A stretch of 64,000 nucleotides of DNA from Pseudomonadota bacterium (GTDB lineage Bacteria > Pseudomonadota > Alphaproteobacteria > Rhizobiales > Xanthobacteraceae). Under the pieces are notes generated by a model. The model made no database searches. It was not told the origin of the DNA and saw only the letters and a list, made by a program, of their open reading frames with translations. Positions 45,089-53,354 of the stretch are shown here, in pieces. The position numbers and the translations under genes were made by a program. The DNA is taken from contig JAEWHP010000020.1 in NCBI GenBank assembly GCA_023387735.1, positions 1 through 64,000 on the forward strand, in the 5' to 3' direction. Each line of letters begins with the position of its first letter. The stretch's first letter is position 1.

Positions 45089-45210
45089 TCGTTTCCCCCG
45101 CAGGCGACCAAAAAGAGGTAGCTGCGCCTTGACAGGCGGTCAATTACCTCCCGGTCGCAGCTGCGGGAAAAACGACTTTCAATTGCGATGGCTACGCGCG
45201 TGCGCGACCG

Positions 45211-45984
45211 TTAGCTGGCGAGTTTCATGAAATCCGGCGGCCTGCGCTCGGCGAATGCCGTAAACGCCTCGCGCGCTTCCACGGTGGTCAGGCGCTCCGC
45301 GAACTTGCTGCTTTCTGCTGCGATCTGGCCGAGCAGAAGTTCCGGATTGCGCATCAGCCGCTTCGTCGCGCTGATGGCGCCAGCCGGCTGCTTCGCCAGC
45401 CGGGACGCCAGCGCCCTCGCCTCGGCGTCAAGCTTATCGAGCGGCACCACCCTGTTGGCCATGCCCCAGGCGAGCGCGGACTTCGCATCCACGGCTTCGC
45501 CGAGCGCGAACATCTCGTAGGCGCGCGCATAGCCAACGCGGAGCGGCATCAACAGGCTGGATGCCGCTTCCGGCACCAGCGCGAGATTGACGAACGGCGT
45601 CGACAGCAGCGCATTCTCGGCGAGAACAACCAAATCACAATGCAGCAGCATCGTGGTGCCGATGCCGACGGCGCGTCCCTGGACGGCGGCGACCAGCGGA
45701 CGGCTGGATTTGGCGATCGCCTGCACGAAGCGGCCGACATGCCGTTCGCCCTTGAAGGCGCCCGTTGCCATCGCCGCGAACTCGCCGACATCGTTGCCGG
45801 CGGTGAACATGTCGCCTTCGCCGCGGATCAGCAGCACGCGGACGGAGCTGTCGGTCTCGGCCGCCTCGATCGCGTCGGCCAGCGCGCCGTACATCGCATT
45901 TGACAGCGCGTTCTTCTTGTCGGGACGCGCCATCGTCAGGCTCAGGATGCCGTCGCTCTTCTCGATCTTGATATGCTCGGTCAT
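45211..45984 (-). CDS. Enoyl-CoA hydratase/isomerase
   Basis: A 257-residue crotonase-fold enzyme with oxyanion segments FTAGNDVGEF and QGRAVGIGTTMLLHCDLVV and the active-site region VNLALVPEAASSLL. The start ATG 45984 overlaps the marR stop by four bases (ATGA), so the two are translationally coupled and the hydratase is expected to be controlled by that MarR. The related gene at 35331 is a separate paralogue. Probably part of an aromatic or fatty-acid catabolism route; substrate unknown. Confidence 0.87.
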   Translation of the reverse strand: MTEHIKIEKSDGILSLTMARPDKKNALSNAMYGALADAIEAAETDSSVRVLLIRGEGDMFTAGNDVGEFAAMATGAFKGERHVGRFVQAIAKSSRPLVAAVQGRAVGIGTTMLLHCDLVVLAENALLSTPFVNLALVPEAASSLLMPLRVGYARAYEMFALGEAVDAKSALAWGMANRVVPLDKLDAEARALASRLAKQPAGAISATKRLMRNPELLLGQIAAESSKFAERLTTVEAREAFTAFAERRPPDFMKLAS

Positions 45985-46421
45985 TCGTCTTCTCCTCTGG
46001 GAAATCTGGTTTGCAGGCTGGTCAGCCAGCGCGCGACGACATCGATCTCGGCTTCGGTAAATCCTTCGGTGAGGCGCGCGTTGACCTCGACGAGCCCGGC
46101 CGTTGCCTGCGCCAGCGCCGTGCGCCCCGCCGGCGTCAGCCAAAGCCGCCATGCCCGCCCGTCCTCGGGATCGGCGCGCCGCTTGATCAGGTTCGCCGCC
46201 GTCATCCGGTCGACCAGCCCGCTGATGCCGGGCGGGCCGAGATCGAGCGCCGCCCCGGCCTCGCCCATCAGCACGCCATCGCGCTGGCCGAGGATAAACA
46301 GCAATCCGGACTGCGCCGCCGTGACGCCGCTGTGCTGCGCCCGCGCCGCCATCCAGCGCTGCAGCCGGCGCTGCCCGACGGTGAGCAGGAATACCAGCCG
46401 GGGCTCGCGACGCCGGCTCAT
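45981..46421 (-). CDS. MarR-family regulator
   Basis: A 146-residue winged-helix regulator. The HTH core reads TAAQSGLLFILGQRDGVLMGE and GPPGISGLVDRMTAANLI, followed by the wing RRADPEDGRAWRLWLTPAG. It begins 20 bases from a perfect 18-base palindrome (46441-46458) that probably serves as its own operator. Together with the hydratase gene that overlaps its stop it makes a two-gene operon. By family it should respond to a phenolic or acyl-CoA ligand. Confidence 0.88.
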   Translation of the reverse strand: MSRRREPRLVFLLTVGQRRLQRWMAARAQHSGVTAAQSGLLFILGQRDGVLMGEAGAALDLGPPGISGLVDRMTAANLIKRRADPEDGRAWRLWLTPAGRTALAQATAGLVEVNARLTEGFTEAEIDVVARWLTSLQTRFPRGEDE

Positions 46422-46440
46422 CGCGGTGATTTCGGAAATT

Positions 46441-46458
46441 TAGTTCGCATGCGAACTA
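46441..46458. promoter_or_regulatory. Perfect 18-bp palindrome, probable MarR operator
   Basis: TAGTTCGCATGCGAACTA is an exact palindrome 20 bases upstream of the marR ATG (46421). Its length and position fit the operator of a MarR-family dimer controlling its own operon. The GntR gene begins about 180 bases further on in the other direction. Confidence 0.72.
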
Positions 46459-46584
46459 TCTAGATGATGGCGATGGAGTTGTCACCAGGTCCTTGGGTCG
46501 CGCCGATCGTCCACCTCGTCGCGAACGCTGTCTTTGAGACCATTGCCGACAGAAACCTTCTGCGGCACAATGGCTTGGATAAAA

Positions 46585-46599
46585 AATCGATTTTCGATT
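46585..46599. promoter_or_regulatory. Inverted repeat upstream of the GntR gene
   Basis: AATCGA-TTT-TCGATT is an exact inverted repeat about 40 bases before the preferred GntR start codon (46636). It might be a GntR binding site. The longer starts at 46534 and 46570 would put it within the coding region or just upstream, so it favours the shorter protein. Confidence 0.35.
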
Positions 46600-46635
46600 G
46601 ACGACACCTCCTTCTCTCGCCAATCTCCGCCCGCC

Positions 46636-47346
46636 ATGGGCAGCATCGGGTTGAGCTTCAGTGACGATCTGGCGGACGAACGGCCGCGAAGCCTCACGTC
46701 GGCCGTCCAGGAACGTCTGCGCGCGGACATTCTCTCGACCCGCCTGCTGCCGGGCCAGAAGCTGCATATTGCAGGCCTCGCCAAGCAGTTTTCTGTCAGC
46801 CTTGCCGCGGTACGCGAGGCACTCTCGCGGCTGGTCGCCGACGGGCTGGTGCAGGCGTCCGACCAGCGCGGCTTCCGCGTCAGCCCGGTCTCGCCGGCCG
46901 ATCTGCGCGACGTCACGCAAACCCGCATCGACATCGAGGGCCTGGCGCTGCGGCGTTCGATCGAGCGTGGCGACCAGGAATGGCTGTCGTCCGTGGAGCG
47001 CACCTTCACCGCGCTATGCGCCGTGCCCTACACCTACCCTGACGATCCGACCCACCACTACGAGGAATGGGTGGTGCGTCACCGCATCTTTCATCGCACG
47101 CTGGTGAACGCCTGCGGCTCGCAATGGCTGCTCGGCTTCCGCGACGTGCTGCACGAGCAGAGCGAACGCTATCGCAGGCTCTCGATCCGGCGCGACACAG
47201 GGAAGTCTCGCAACGTCGAGGCCGAGCACGCGGCGATCGTACACGCTGTGCTCAAGCGCGACGCCGACGCCGCGGTCGCAGCGCTTTCCACGCATTTCCG
47301 GGCGACCATGCATCTGGTCGAACTCGCCACACCCGGAGCTTCCTAG
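46636..47346 (+). CDS. GntR-family regulator (FCD domain) of the adjacent transport cluster
   Basis: A 236-residue regulator. The winged helix is at about residues 18-75: LTSAVQERLRADILSTRLLPG, LHIAGLAKQFSVSLAAVREAL and LVADGLVQASDQRGFRV. The C-terminal FCD domain (residues about 85-225) binds an organic acid. The ATG at 46636 (MGSIGLSF) is preferred; 46570 and 46534 give longer N-termini. It lies 70 bases upstream of the ABC transporter genes in the same direction and probably controls them. Confidence 0.84.
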   Translation: MGSIGLSFSDDLADERPRSLTSAVQERLRADILSTRLLPGQKLHIAGLAKQFSVSLAAVREALSRLVADGLVQASDQRGFRVSPVSPADLRDVTQTRIDIEGLALRRSIERGDQEWLSSVERTFTALCAVPYTYPDDPTHHYEEWVVRHRIFHRTLVNACGSQWLLGFRDVLHEQSERYRRLSIRRDTGKSRNVEAEHAAIVHAVLKRDADAAVAALSTHFRATMHLVELATPGAS

Positions 47347-47416
47347 GTTCGCGGCATCATCCAGTCTTTCGTTCAAGCCAATCCAAACCAAGAAAAGTGC
47401 AAGGGGAAACGTCATC

Positions 47417-48388
47417 ATGACCATCACACGACGCCACATACTCGCAACGATCGCCGCCACGACATTGCTCGCTACATCCGGTCTCGCACAGGCCGCCGAA
47501 ACCGTTCGCATCGGCCTTCCGACCAAGACCTACTGGCCGACCACGATCGCGGAAACCGCGGTGCGCCAGAAACTGTTCGAGAAGGAAGGCATCAAGGCCG
47601 AGCTGACGATCTATCGCGGCGGCGCCGAGACGTTCGAAGCGATGGCCGCGGGCGCCGCCGACGTCATTCTCGATGCGACCTCGCTGGTCTCGGCCGGACG
47701 CAAGAAGGGCGTGAACTCCAAGGTGCTGGCGAACGCCGCCATGGGCTATTACGGCTGGCAGCTGATGACGCTTTCCAAATCGACCCTCGGCGTTCCTGAT
47801 TTGAAGGGCAAGAAGGTCGCGATCACCTCGGCCGGCTCCGGCTCCGACCTGCTGGCACTGTGGACCCAGCAGGACAAGAAGATCGAATTCACCCGCGTGC
47901 CCGTCGGCGGCGGCGGCCTGGTGCCGAACCTGCTCGCCGGCAATGTCGACGCGGCCGTGGTCTATTCGCCGCTGAGCTTCCAGATCTCCAAATCGGGCGA
48001 AGCCAAAACCATCCTCGACTTCTCGAAGGAAGTGCCGCCGAATCTCGCCGCCGGCTGGATCGCCCTCGACAAATACGTGCAGGACAAGCCGCAGATGGTG
48101 CAGAAGACGCTGAACGCGCTCTATGGCGCGCTGGCGTTCATGCGCGCCAACAAGGACGTCTCCGTCAAGCTGATCACCGAGCTCTACGAGATTCCCGCCG
48201 AGATCGCGGCGCTGGAATACGAGAACACGATCATGAAGCTGGAAACCGATGGCAGCATGGACGGGCCGAAGATTCCGGAACAACTCCAACTCGCGCTCGA
48301 CATGGCCAAGGCCGGCGGCATGAAGGACCTTGGGCCGGCTGCCGAGATCATCTCGACGCAGTTCAAGCCGGTTCCGACCAAGCCCTGA
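47417..48388 (+). CDS. ABC transporter substrate-binding protein (NitT/TauT-type)
   Basis: A 323-residue periplasmic binding protein. Residues 1-27 are a signal peptide with TRRHIL, consistent with a Tat or Sec route. The mature body (GLPTKTYWPTTIAETAVRQK, ELTIYRGGAETFEAMAAGAAD and GWQLMTLSKSTLGVPDL) follows the pattern of binding proteins for sulfonates, nitrate or aromatic acids. A GGGG ribosome site precedes the start at 47417. It is the first of a row of transport genes. Ligand unknown. Confidence 0.87.
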   Translation: MTITRRHILATIAATTLLATSGLAQAAETVRIGLPTKTYWPTTIAETAVRQKLFEKEGIKAELTIYRGGAETFEAMAAGAADVILDATSLVSAGRKKGVNSKVLANAAMGYYGWQLMTLSKSTLGVPDLKGKKVAITSAGSGSDLLALWTQQDKKIEFTRVPVGGGGLVPNLLAGNVDAAVVYSPLSFQISKSGEAKTILDFSKEVPPNLAAGWIALDKYVQDKPQMVQKTLNALYGALAFMRANKDVSVKLITELYEIPAEIAALEYENTIMKLETDGSMDGPKIPEQLQLALDMAKAGGMKDLGPAAEIISTQFKPVPTKP

Positions 48389-48397
48389 GGCGGCGCG

Positions 48398-49150
48398 ATG
48401 CGCGGTTGGGGCGTAAAGGCGGCGCGGGTCGCCATCGTGGTGGCGCTGTTCGCGATCTGGGAAATCCTGTCGCGGACCGGCCTCGTCAACCCGCGCCTGC
48501 TGCCGTCGGCGTCGGACACGCTGGTGACGCTCGGCGACCTCTTGCAGCGAGCGAGCGTGCGCAAGGATCTCATGGTGACGGCGAGCGAGGTTTTGACCGC
48601 ATTCGCGCTCGCCGTTCCCTTCGGCGCGCTGATCGGCTTCCTGATCGCGGAGAACCGCTACTTTGCCGATGTGGCGAAGCCGCTGCTGTTCTTCGCCTTC
48701 AGTATCCCGAAGTCGATCTTCCTGCCGATGTTCATCCTGGTGTTCGGCGTCGGCTTCGCGCAAAAGGTCGGGTTCGGGTTCTTCTCGACGATCTTCATCG
48801 TGATCATGTCGACCACCACGGCGGTGGAGTCGGTCAAGGTCGAGCATCTGACCGTCGCCCGCTCCTACGGGGCGACGCCGATGCAGACAGCATTCCGCGT
48901 TTATCTGCCGAGCATGCTTCCGGTGCTGCTGGAGGCGCTGCGAATCTCGATGATCTTCAACCTTACCGGCGTCATTCTCGCCGAAATGTACGCCTCACGC
49001 GACGGCATCGGCCACCAGATCGCGACCTGGGGCGAAAACTTCCAGATGAAGCAATTGCTGGCCGGCGTAGTGATGATCGCCGTGATCGCGATCACCTTCA
49101 ATGAAATGGTCAGATGGGTGGAAACACGATGCAGCCATTGGCGAACATAA
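48398..49150 (+). CDS. ABC transporter permease (SsuC/TauC-type), first
   Basis: A 250-residue membrane permease with about six helices and a conserved coupling loop SVKVEHLTVARSYGATPMQ (EAA motif). It starts nine bases after the binding-protein stop. A second, different permease lies at 49934. Such transporters normally use a homodimer of one permease; here two are encoded in one operon. The 3' end overlaps the start of the ATPase gene. Confidence 0.85.
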   Translation: MRGWGVKAARVAIVVALFAIWEILSRTGLVNPRLLPSASDTLVTLGDLLQRASVRKDLMVTASEVLTAFALAVPFGALIGFLIAENRYFADVAKPLLFFAFSIPKSIFLPMFILVFGVGFAQKVGFGFFSTIFIVIMSTTTAVESVKVEHLTVARSYGATPMQTAFRVYLPSMLPVLLEALRISMIFNLTGVILAEMYASRDGIGHQIATWGENFQMKQLLAGVVMIAVIAITFNEMVRWVETRCSHWRT

Positions 49151-49926
49151 CCCCGCTGAAGCCAGCCGGCGCGATCGAGGTCCGCAATGTCGGGCAGGTC
49201 TTCAAGACCACGACGCAAGACGTCGTTGCCCTCGAAGACGTTTCGCTCGACATCAAGCCCGGCCGCTTCGTCGTGCTGGTCGGCCCCAGCGGCTGCGGCA
49301 AGTCGACGCTTTTGATGATGATGGCCGGCCTGCGCCAGCAGACTTCTGGCACCATCACCATCAGCGGCGCGCCGATCCCCGAGCCCGATCCCAACCGCGT
49401 GGGCGTCGTGTTCCAGGAAGCCAGCCTGTTTCCGTGGCTGACGGCCGAAGACAACGTCGAGTTTCCGCTCGCGCTGCGCGGCATCCCGAAGGCCGATCGC
49501 CGCGCCAGGGCACAGGATGCGCTAAAGCTCGTCGGCCTCGACGGTTTCGGCAAGCGCCATCCGCATGAGCTCTCCGGCGGCATGAAGCAGCGCGTCTCGA
49601 TCGCGCGCGGCCTGGTGCAGGACCCGCCGGTGCTGCTGATGGACGAGCCGTTCGCCGCCCTCGATGAACAGACGCGCATGACCATGGGCGACGAACTGCT
49701 GCGGATCTGGGCCGCGACCGGCAAGACGGTGGTATTCGTCACCCACAGCCTTACCGAAGCGGTCTACCTCGCTGACGAGGTCGTCGTGATGTCGCCGCGC
49801 CCCGGCCGCATCGTCGATCATCTGCAGGTATCGCTGCCCCGCCCGCGCACCTATGAGATGCTGAGCGGCGACGCCTTCGGCACGCTGCGCGACCGCATCT
49901 GGCGCCACATTCGCAAATCGGCGTGA
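49129..49926 (+). CDS. ABC transporter ATP-binding protein (SsuB/TauB-type)
   Basis: A 265-residue ATPase. Walker A is GPSGCGKST, the signature is LSGGMKQRVSIARGL, Walker B is VLLMDEPFAALD and the switch histidine is in VTHSLTEAV; all are intact. The preferred ATG is 49129 with GGTGG upstream; ATG 49114 gives five more residues. The start lies inside the upstream permease gene. It energises the two-permease importer. Confidence 0.88.
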   Translation: MQPLANITPLKPAGAIEVRNVGQVFKTTTQDVVALEDVSLDIKPGRFVVLVGPSGCGKSTLLMMMAGLRQQTSGTITISGAPIPEPDPNRVGVVFQEASLFPWLTAEDNVEFPLALRGIPKADRRARAQDALKLVGLDGFGKRHPHELSGGMKQRVSIARGLVQDPPVLLMDEPFAALDEQTRMTMGDELLRIWAATGKTVVFVTHSLTEAVYLADEVVVMSPRPGRIVDHLQVSLPRPRTYEMLSGDAFGTLRDRIWRHIRKSA

Positions 49927-49933
49927 GGCAGAG

Positions 49934-50731
49934 ATGAGCGCGGCCACGCTTCGCAGATTGATCGTCATCAGCCTGATCGCGCTGTGGGAAATCCTGCCGC
50001 GCGCAGGGTTGATCCCCGAACTGTTTCTGCCGTCGCTGTCCTCGACGCTGATCGCCGGATGGAACGAGGCGGGCGAATTCGGCCATGCCCTTGCGGTCAC
50101 GCTATATGAAGTCGCGATCTCGATGGCGATCGCCTGCGGCGGCGGCATCCTCTTGGGGGCCATCGTCGGCAGCCTGCCGCGGCCGCGCATCCTGATCATG
50201 CCGATGGTTTCGAGCCTCTATGCGGTGCCGCTGGTCATCCTCTATCCGGTTTTCACCGTGTGGCTCGGCATCGGCTCGGAATCCAAGATCGCGTTCGCCT
50301 CGATCTACGGCTTCCTGCCGACGATGCTCGCTACCGCCGCCGGCATCCAGACCATCGATCCGCAATTGATTCTGGCCGCCCGGAGCATGGGCGCGACGAT
50401 GAGCCAGCGGCTGGTCCGCGTGATCATTCCGGCGGCGATCCCGACCGTGCTGTCGGGTTTGCGCGTCGGTGGCGCGCTGGTGATCGTCGGCGTTGTCGTG
50501 TCGGAAATGCTGATCTCGTCCGCCGGCATCGGATATCTGATCTCGCGCTACCGTACCATTCTCGACAGCCCGCACGTCTTCGCCGGCGTGCTGCTCGTGC
50601 TGGCGATGGCGATTGCCTTCAACGCGGCGATCAAATGGATCGAGCGCAAGGCCGCGATCTGGCAGACCGGCACCCGGGCTGGCCAGAATGCTGCGGAAGA
50701 AATCGCCCCCACCCTGCGGCCTGCGACGTGA
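49934..50731 (+). CDS. ABC transporter permease (SsuC/TauC-type), second
   Basis: A 265-residue permease with a different sequence from the first one. The coupling loop is LAARSMGATMSQRLVRVI, and the C-terminal helices include HVFAGVLLVLAMAIAFNAA. It starts seven bases after the ATPase stop. With the permease at 48398 it probably builds a heterodimeric channel. The protein ends 13 bases before the GTG of the next gene. Confidence 0.85.
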   Translation: MSAATLRRLIVISLIALWEILPRAGLIPELFLPSLSSTLIAGWNEAGEFGHALAVTLYEVAISMAIACGGGILLGAIVGSLPRPRILIMPMVSSLYAVPLVILYPVFTVWLGIGSESKIAFASIYGFLPTMLATAAGIQTIDPQLILAARSMGATMSQRLVRVIIPAAIPTVLSGLRVGGALVIVGVVVSEMLISSAGIGYLISRYRTILDSPHVFAGVLLVLAMAIAFNAAIKWIERKAAIWQTGTRAGQNAAEEIAPTLRPAT

Positions 50732-50744
50732 GGGGCAAATCAAC

Positions 50745-51410
50745 GTGTTCGACCTGACGCTGACCTTCGACAATGGCCCCGAACCCGGCGTGACGCCGCG
50801 CGTGCTCGACACCCTGCGCGAACGCGGCATCAAGGCAACGTTCTTCGTGATCGGCGAAAAGCTCAATGATGGCGAACGCCGACGGCTTGCTGCGCGGGCC
50901 CATGTTGAAGGCCACTGGATCGGCAATCACACGTTTACCCACTCCGTTCCGCTCGGGCAGCAACACGATGCGGCGACGGCGGAGAACGAAATCGGCCGGA
51001 CGCAAACTTTGATGGGCGATCTCGCCCACACCGAGCGCTGGTTCCGGCCGTTCGGCGGCGGCGGCAATCTCGACACCCGGCTATTGAAGCCATCCGTCGT
51101 AGATTACCTCCGGCGCAACAGGCATGCGTGCGTGCTCTGGAATGCCATTCCGCGCGACTGGGACGATCCCGACGGCTGGACCGAACGCGCGATGGAACAA
51201 TGCCGCTCGCAGCCTTGGAGCCTGATGGTGCTGCACGACCTGCCGACCGGCGCGATGGATCATCTCGAGCGTTTTCTCGATCGCGCAAGCAAAAGCGGCG
51301 CGCGCATCCGGCAGGACTTTCCGCCCGACTGCGTCCCGATCCGTTCGGGCGCGATCGTGCGGCCGATCGAACAATATGTTTCCTCCATCGAAGAAAGCGT
51401 CGAACCATGA
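50745..51410 (+). CDS. Polysaccharide-deacetylase-like protein (NodB fold)
   Basis: A 221-residue NodB-homology protein. It starts at GTG 50745 after an AGGGG site. The first motif reads LTFDNGPEPGVTPRVLDTL rather than the usual TFDDGP: the second Asp, a metal ligand, is replaced by Asn. The motif H-x3-H is present as HTFTH, and RWFRPFGGGGNLD corresponds to the R-x-x-RPP region. Its stop overlaps the FAH-family start (ATGA). The catalytic competence is open because of the Asn. It might act on a small amide substrate. Confidence 0.78.
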   Translation: MFDLTLTFDNGPEPGVTPRVLDTLRERGIKATFFVIGEKLNDGERRRLAARAHVEGHWIGNHTFTHSVPLGQQHDAATAENEIGRTQTLMGDLAHTERWFRPFGGGGNLDTRLLKPSVVDYLRRNRHACVLWNAIPRDWDDPDGWTERAMEQCRSQPWSLMVLHDLPTGAMDHLERFLDRASKSGARIRQDFPPDCVPIRSGAIVRPIEQYVSSIEESVEP

Positions 51411-52276
51411 AGATCGCGAGTTTCAAGGCGGGCCAGACGGCCACCTACGGCCTGGTCACCAATGCCGGCGTCATTGACGCGGGCAAGCGGCTGAAGGCGC
51501 ATCCGACCTTGAAGGCTCTACTCGCAGGCGGATCGCTCGACGCGTTGAAGGCATTGCAGACCGAGCGTCCCGACTATGCGCTGGCTGAAATCGAGCTGCT
51601 GCCGACCGTGCCCGATCCGGACAAGATTTTCTGCATCGGCGTTAATTACGCCACGCATCTTGCCGAAAGTGGTCATCCCACGCCGCCGCACCCGATGATC
51701 TTCACCCGCTTTGCCAACAGCCAGGTCGGCGGCGGCCAGCCGATGATCCGGCCGCTGGAGTCCGAGCGGTTCGACTTCGAAGGCGAAATGGCTGTCATCA
51801 TCGGCAAGGCCGGCCGGCGTATTGCGCGCGAGACGGCGCTTTCGCATGTCGCAGGCTATGCCTGCTACAATGACGGCAGCATCCGCGACTGGCAGCGCCA
51901 CACTTCGCAATTCGCGCCGGGCAAGAATTTCGTCGGCACCGGCGCGTTCGGGCCGTGGATGGTCACGACGGACGAAGTTCCTGACATCAGCAAGCAGACG
52001 ATTGCGACCCGGCTCAACGGCGTCGAGGTGCAGGCAGCGCCAATCTCCGACCTCGTGTTCGACGTCCCTGCCCTGATCGCCTATTGCTCGACCTTCACCG
52101 AACTCGTACCCGGCGACGTCATCGTGACCGGTACGACGGGTGGCGTCGGCGCCTACCGCACGCCGCCGCTCTGGATGAAGGAAGGTGACCTGGTCGAGGT
52201 CGAAGTGTCCGGGATCGGCGTGCTTCGCAATCCTGTGAAGGACGAGGTTGCCGCCGCCGCGACGCGCGCGGCGTAA
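51407..52276 (+). CDS. Fumarylacetoacetate-hydrolase-family enzyme
   Basis: A 289-residue FAH-family protein, a metal-dependent hydrolase or decarboxylase of 2,4-diketo acids. The core runs IFCIGVNYATHLAESGHPTP, ESERFDFEGEMAVIIGKAG and DLVFDVPALIAYCSTFTEL, with the metal-binding E-x-E near DFEGEM. The start overlaps the deacetylase stop by four bases. It is likely the catabolic step of the same pathway that the ABC importer feeds. Confidence 0.87.
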   Translation: MKIASFKAGQTATYGLVTNAGVIDAGKRLKAHPTLKALLAGGSLDALKALQTERPDYALAEIELLPTVPDPDKIFCIGVNYATHLAESGHPTPPHPMIFTRFANSQVGGGQPMIRPLESERFDFEGEMAVIIGKAGRRIARETALSHVAGYACYNDGSIRDWQRHTSQFAPGKNFVGTGAFGPWMVTTDEVPDISKQTIATRLNGVEVQAAPISDLVFDVPALIAYCSTFTELVPGDVIVTGTTGGVGAYRTPPLWMKEGDLVEVEVSGIGVLRNPVKDEVAAAATRAA

Positions 52277-52313
52277 TTCGATTGAGAAGAAAAAAAAGAG
52301 CCAGGAGACGAAC

Positions 52314-53354
52314 ATGAACCTGCCAAAACATCTGCTGCCGACCACCGTGGTCGGGAGCTATCCGCAGCCGGAATGGCTGGTGGATCGCGCCATGCTGTCG
52401 AAGGTGGTGCCGCGCACGCGCCTGCACGCGATGTGGCGGCTGCCGGCCGAACATCTGGAAGAAGCGCAGGACGACGCCACCATTGTCGCCATCAGAGACA
52501 TGGAGCGCGCCGGCATCGATGTGGTGACCGACGGTGAAATCCGCCGCGAAAGCTATTCCAACCGCTTTGCAACCGCACTCGACGGCATCGACGACGAAAA
52601 ACCCGCCATCATCACCTCGCGCACCGGACACGAGACGCCGGTGCCGCGTGTCGTTGGTGAAGTGAAGCGAACCAGGCCCGTCGAACTGCACGACATGGAA
52701 TTCCTGCGCAAGAATACCGACCGCGCGGCCAAGATCACCCTGCCCGGCCCGTTCACGATGAGCCAGCAGGCCAAGAACGAGTTCTACAAGGACGACGAGG
52801 AGCTGGCGATGGCGTTCGCCGCCGCCGTCAACGCCGAAGCGCTCGACCTGCAGAAGGCCGGCGCCGACGTGATCCAGCTCGACGAGCCCTGGGTGCGCAA
52901 CAATCCGGACCTCGCCCGGCGCTACGCGGTCAAGGCGATCAACCGCGCACTTCAGGGTATCACGGTGCCCACCGTCGTGCATCTGTGCTTCGGCTATGCC
53001 GCCGTCGTGCCCGGTTCGACCAAGCCGGCCGGCTATTCCTTCCTCGCCGAGCTCGCCGACACCAGCGCCGAGCAGATTTCGATCGAGGCGGCGCAACCCA
53101 AGCTCGACCTCGGCGTACTCAAGGATCTCTCATCGAAGAAAGTCATGCTCGGCGTGCTCGACCTCGGCAATCCCGAGATCGAAACGGCTGAAGTGGTCGC
53201 CGACCGGATCCGCAACGGCCTGAAGCATGTCGCCGCCGACCGGCTGGTGGTAGCGCCCGACTGCGGCATGAAATATATGCCGCGCCATATCGCGTTCGGA
53301 AAACTGAAGGCGATGTGCGACGCGGCCGCGACCGTGCGCAAGGAGATCAGCTAA
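52314..53354 (+). CDS. MetE-like (cobalamin-independent methionine synthase II) family enzyme
   Basis: A 346-residue protein equivalent to the C-terminal catalytic half of MetE. Zinc ligands are visible: His223 and Cys225 in VVHLCFGYAA, Glu258 and Cys317 in VVAPDCGMKYMPR, matching the H-x-C..E..C arrangement of MetE. The N-terminal motif is TTVVGSYPQPEWLVDRAML. A AGGAGA site precedes ATG 52314. Family members include demethylases and thiol transferases, so methionine synthesis is not assured. It ends eight bases into the convergent gene at 53347. Confidence 0.84.
   Translation: MNLPKHLLPTTVVGSYPQPEWLVDRAMLSKVVPRTRLHAMWRLPAEHLEEAQDDATIVAIRDMERAGIDVVTDGEIRRESYSNRFATALDGIDDEKPAIITSRTGHETPVPRVVGEVKRTRPVELHDMEFLRKNTDRAAKITLPGPFTMSQQAKNEFYKDDEELAMAFAAAVNAEALDLQKAGADVIQLDEPWVRNNPDLARRYAVKAINRALQGITVPTVVHLCFGYAAVVPGSTKPAGYSFLAELADTSAEQISIEAAQPKLDLGVLKDLSSKKVMLGVLDLGNPEIETAEVVADRIRNGLKHVAADRLVVAPDCGMKYMPRHIAFGKLKAMCDAAATVRKEIS

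Noticed and set aside
47357..48847. Minus-strand 496-residue frame opposite the ABC binding protein
   Set aside because: Composition rich in Arg, His and Gln with no domain; the plus-strand gene has signal peptide and family motifs.
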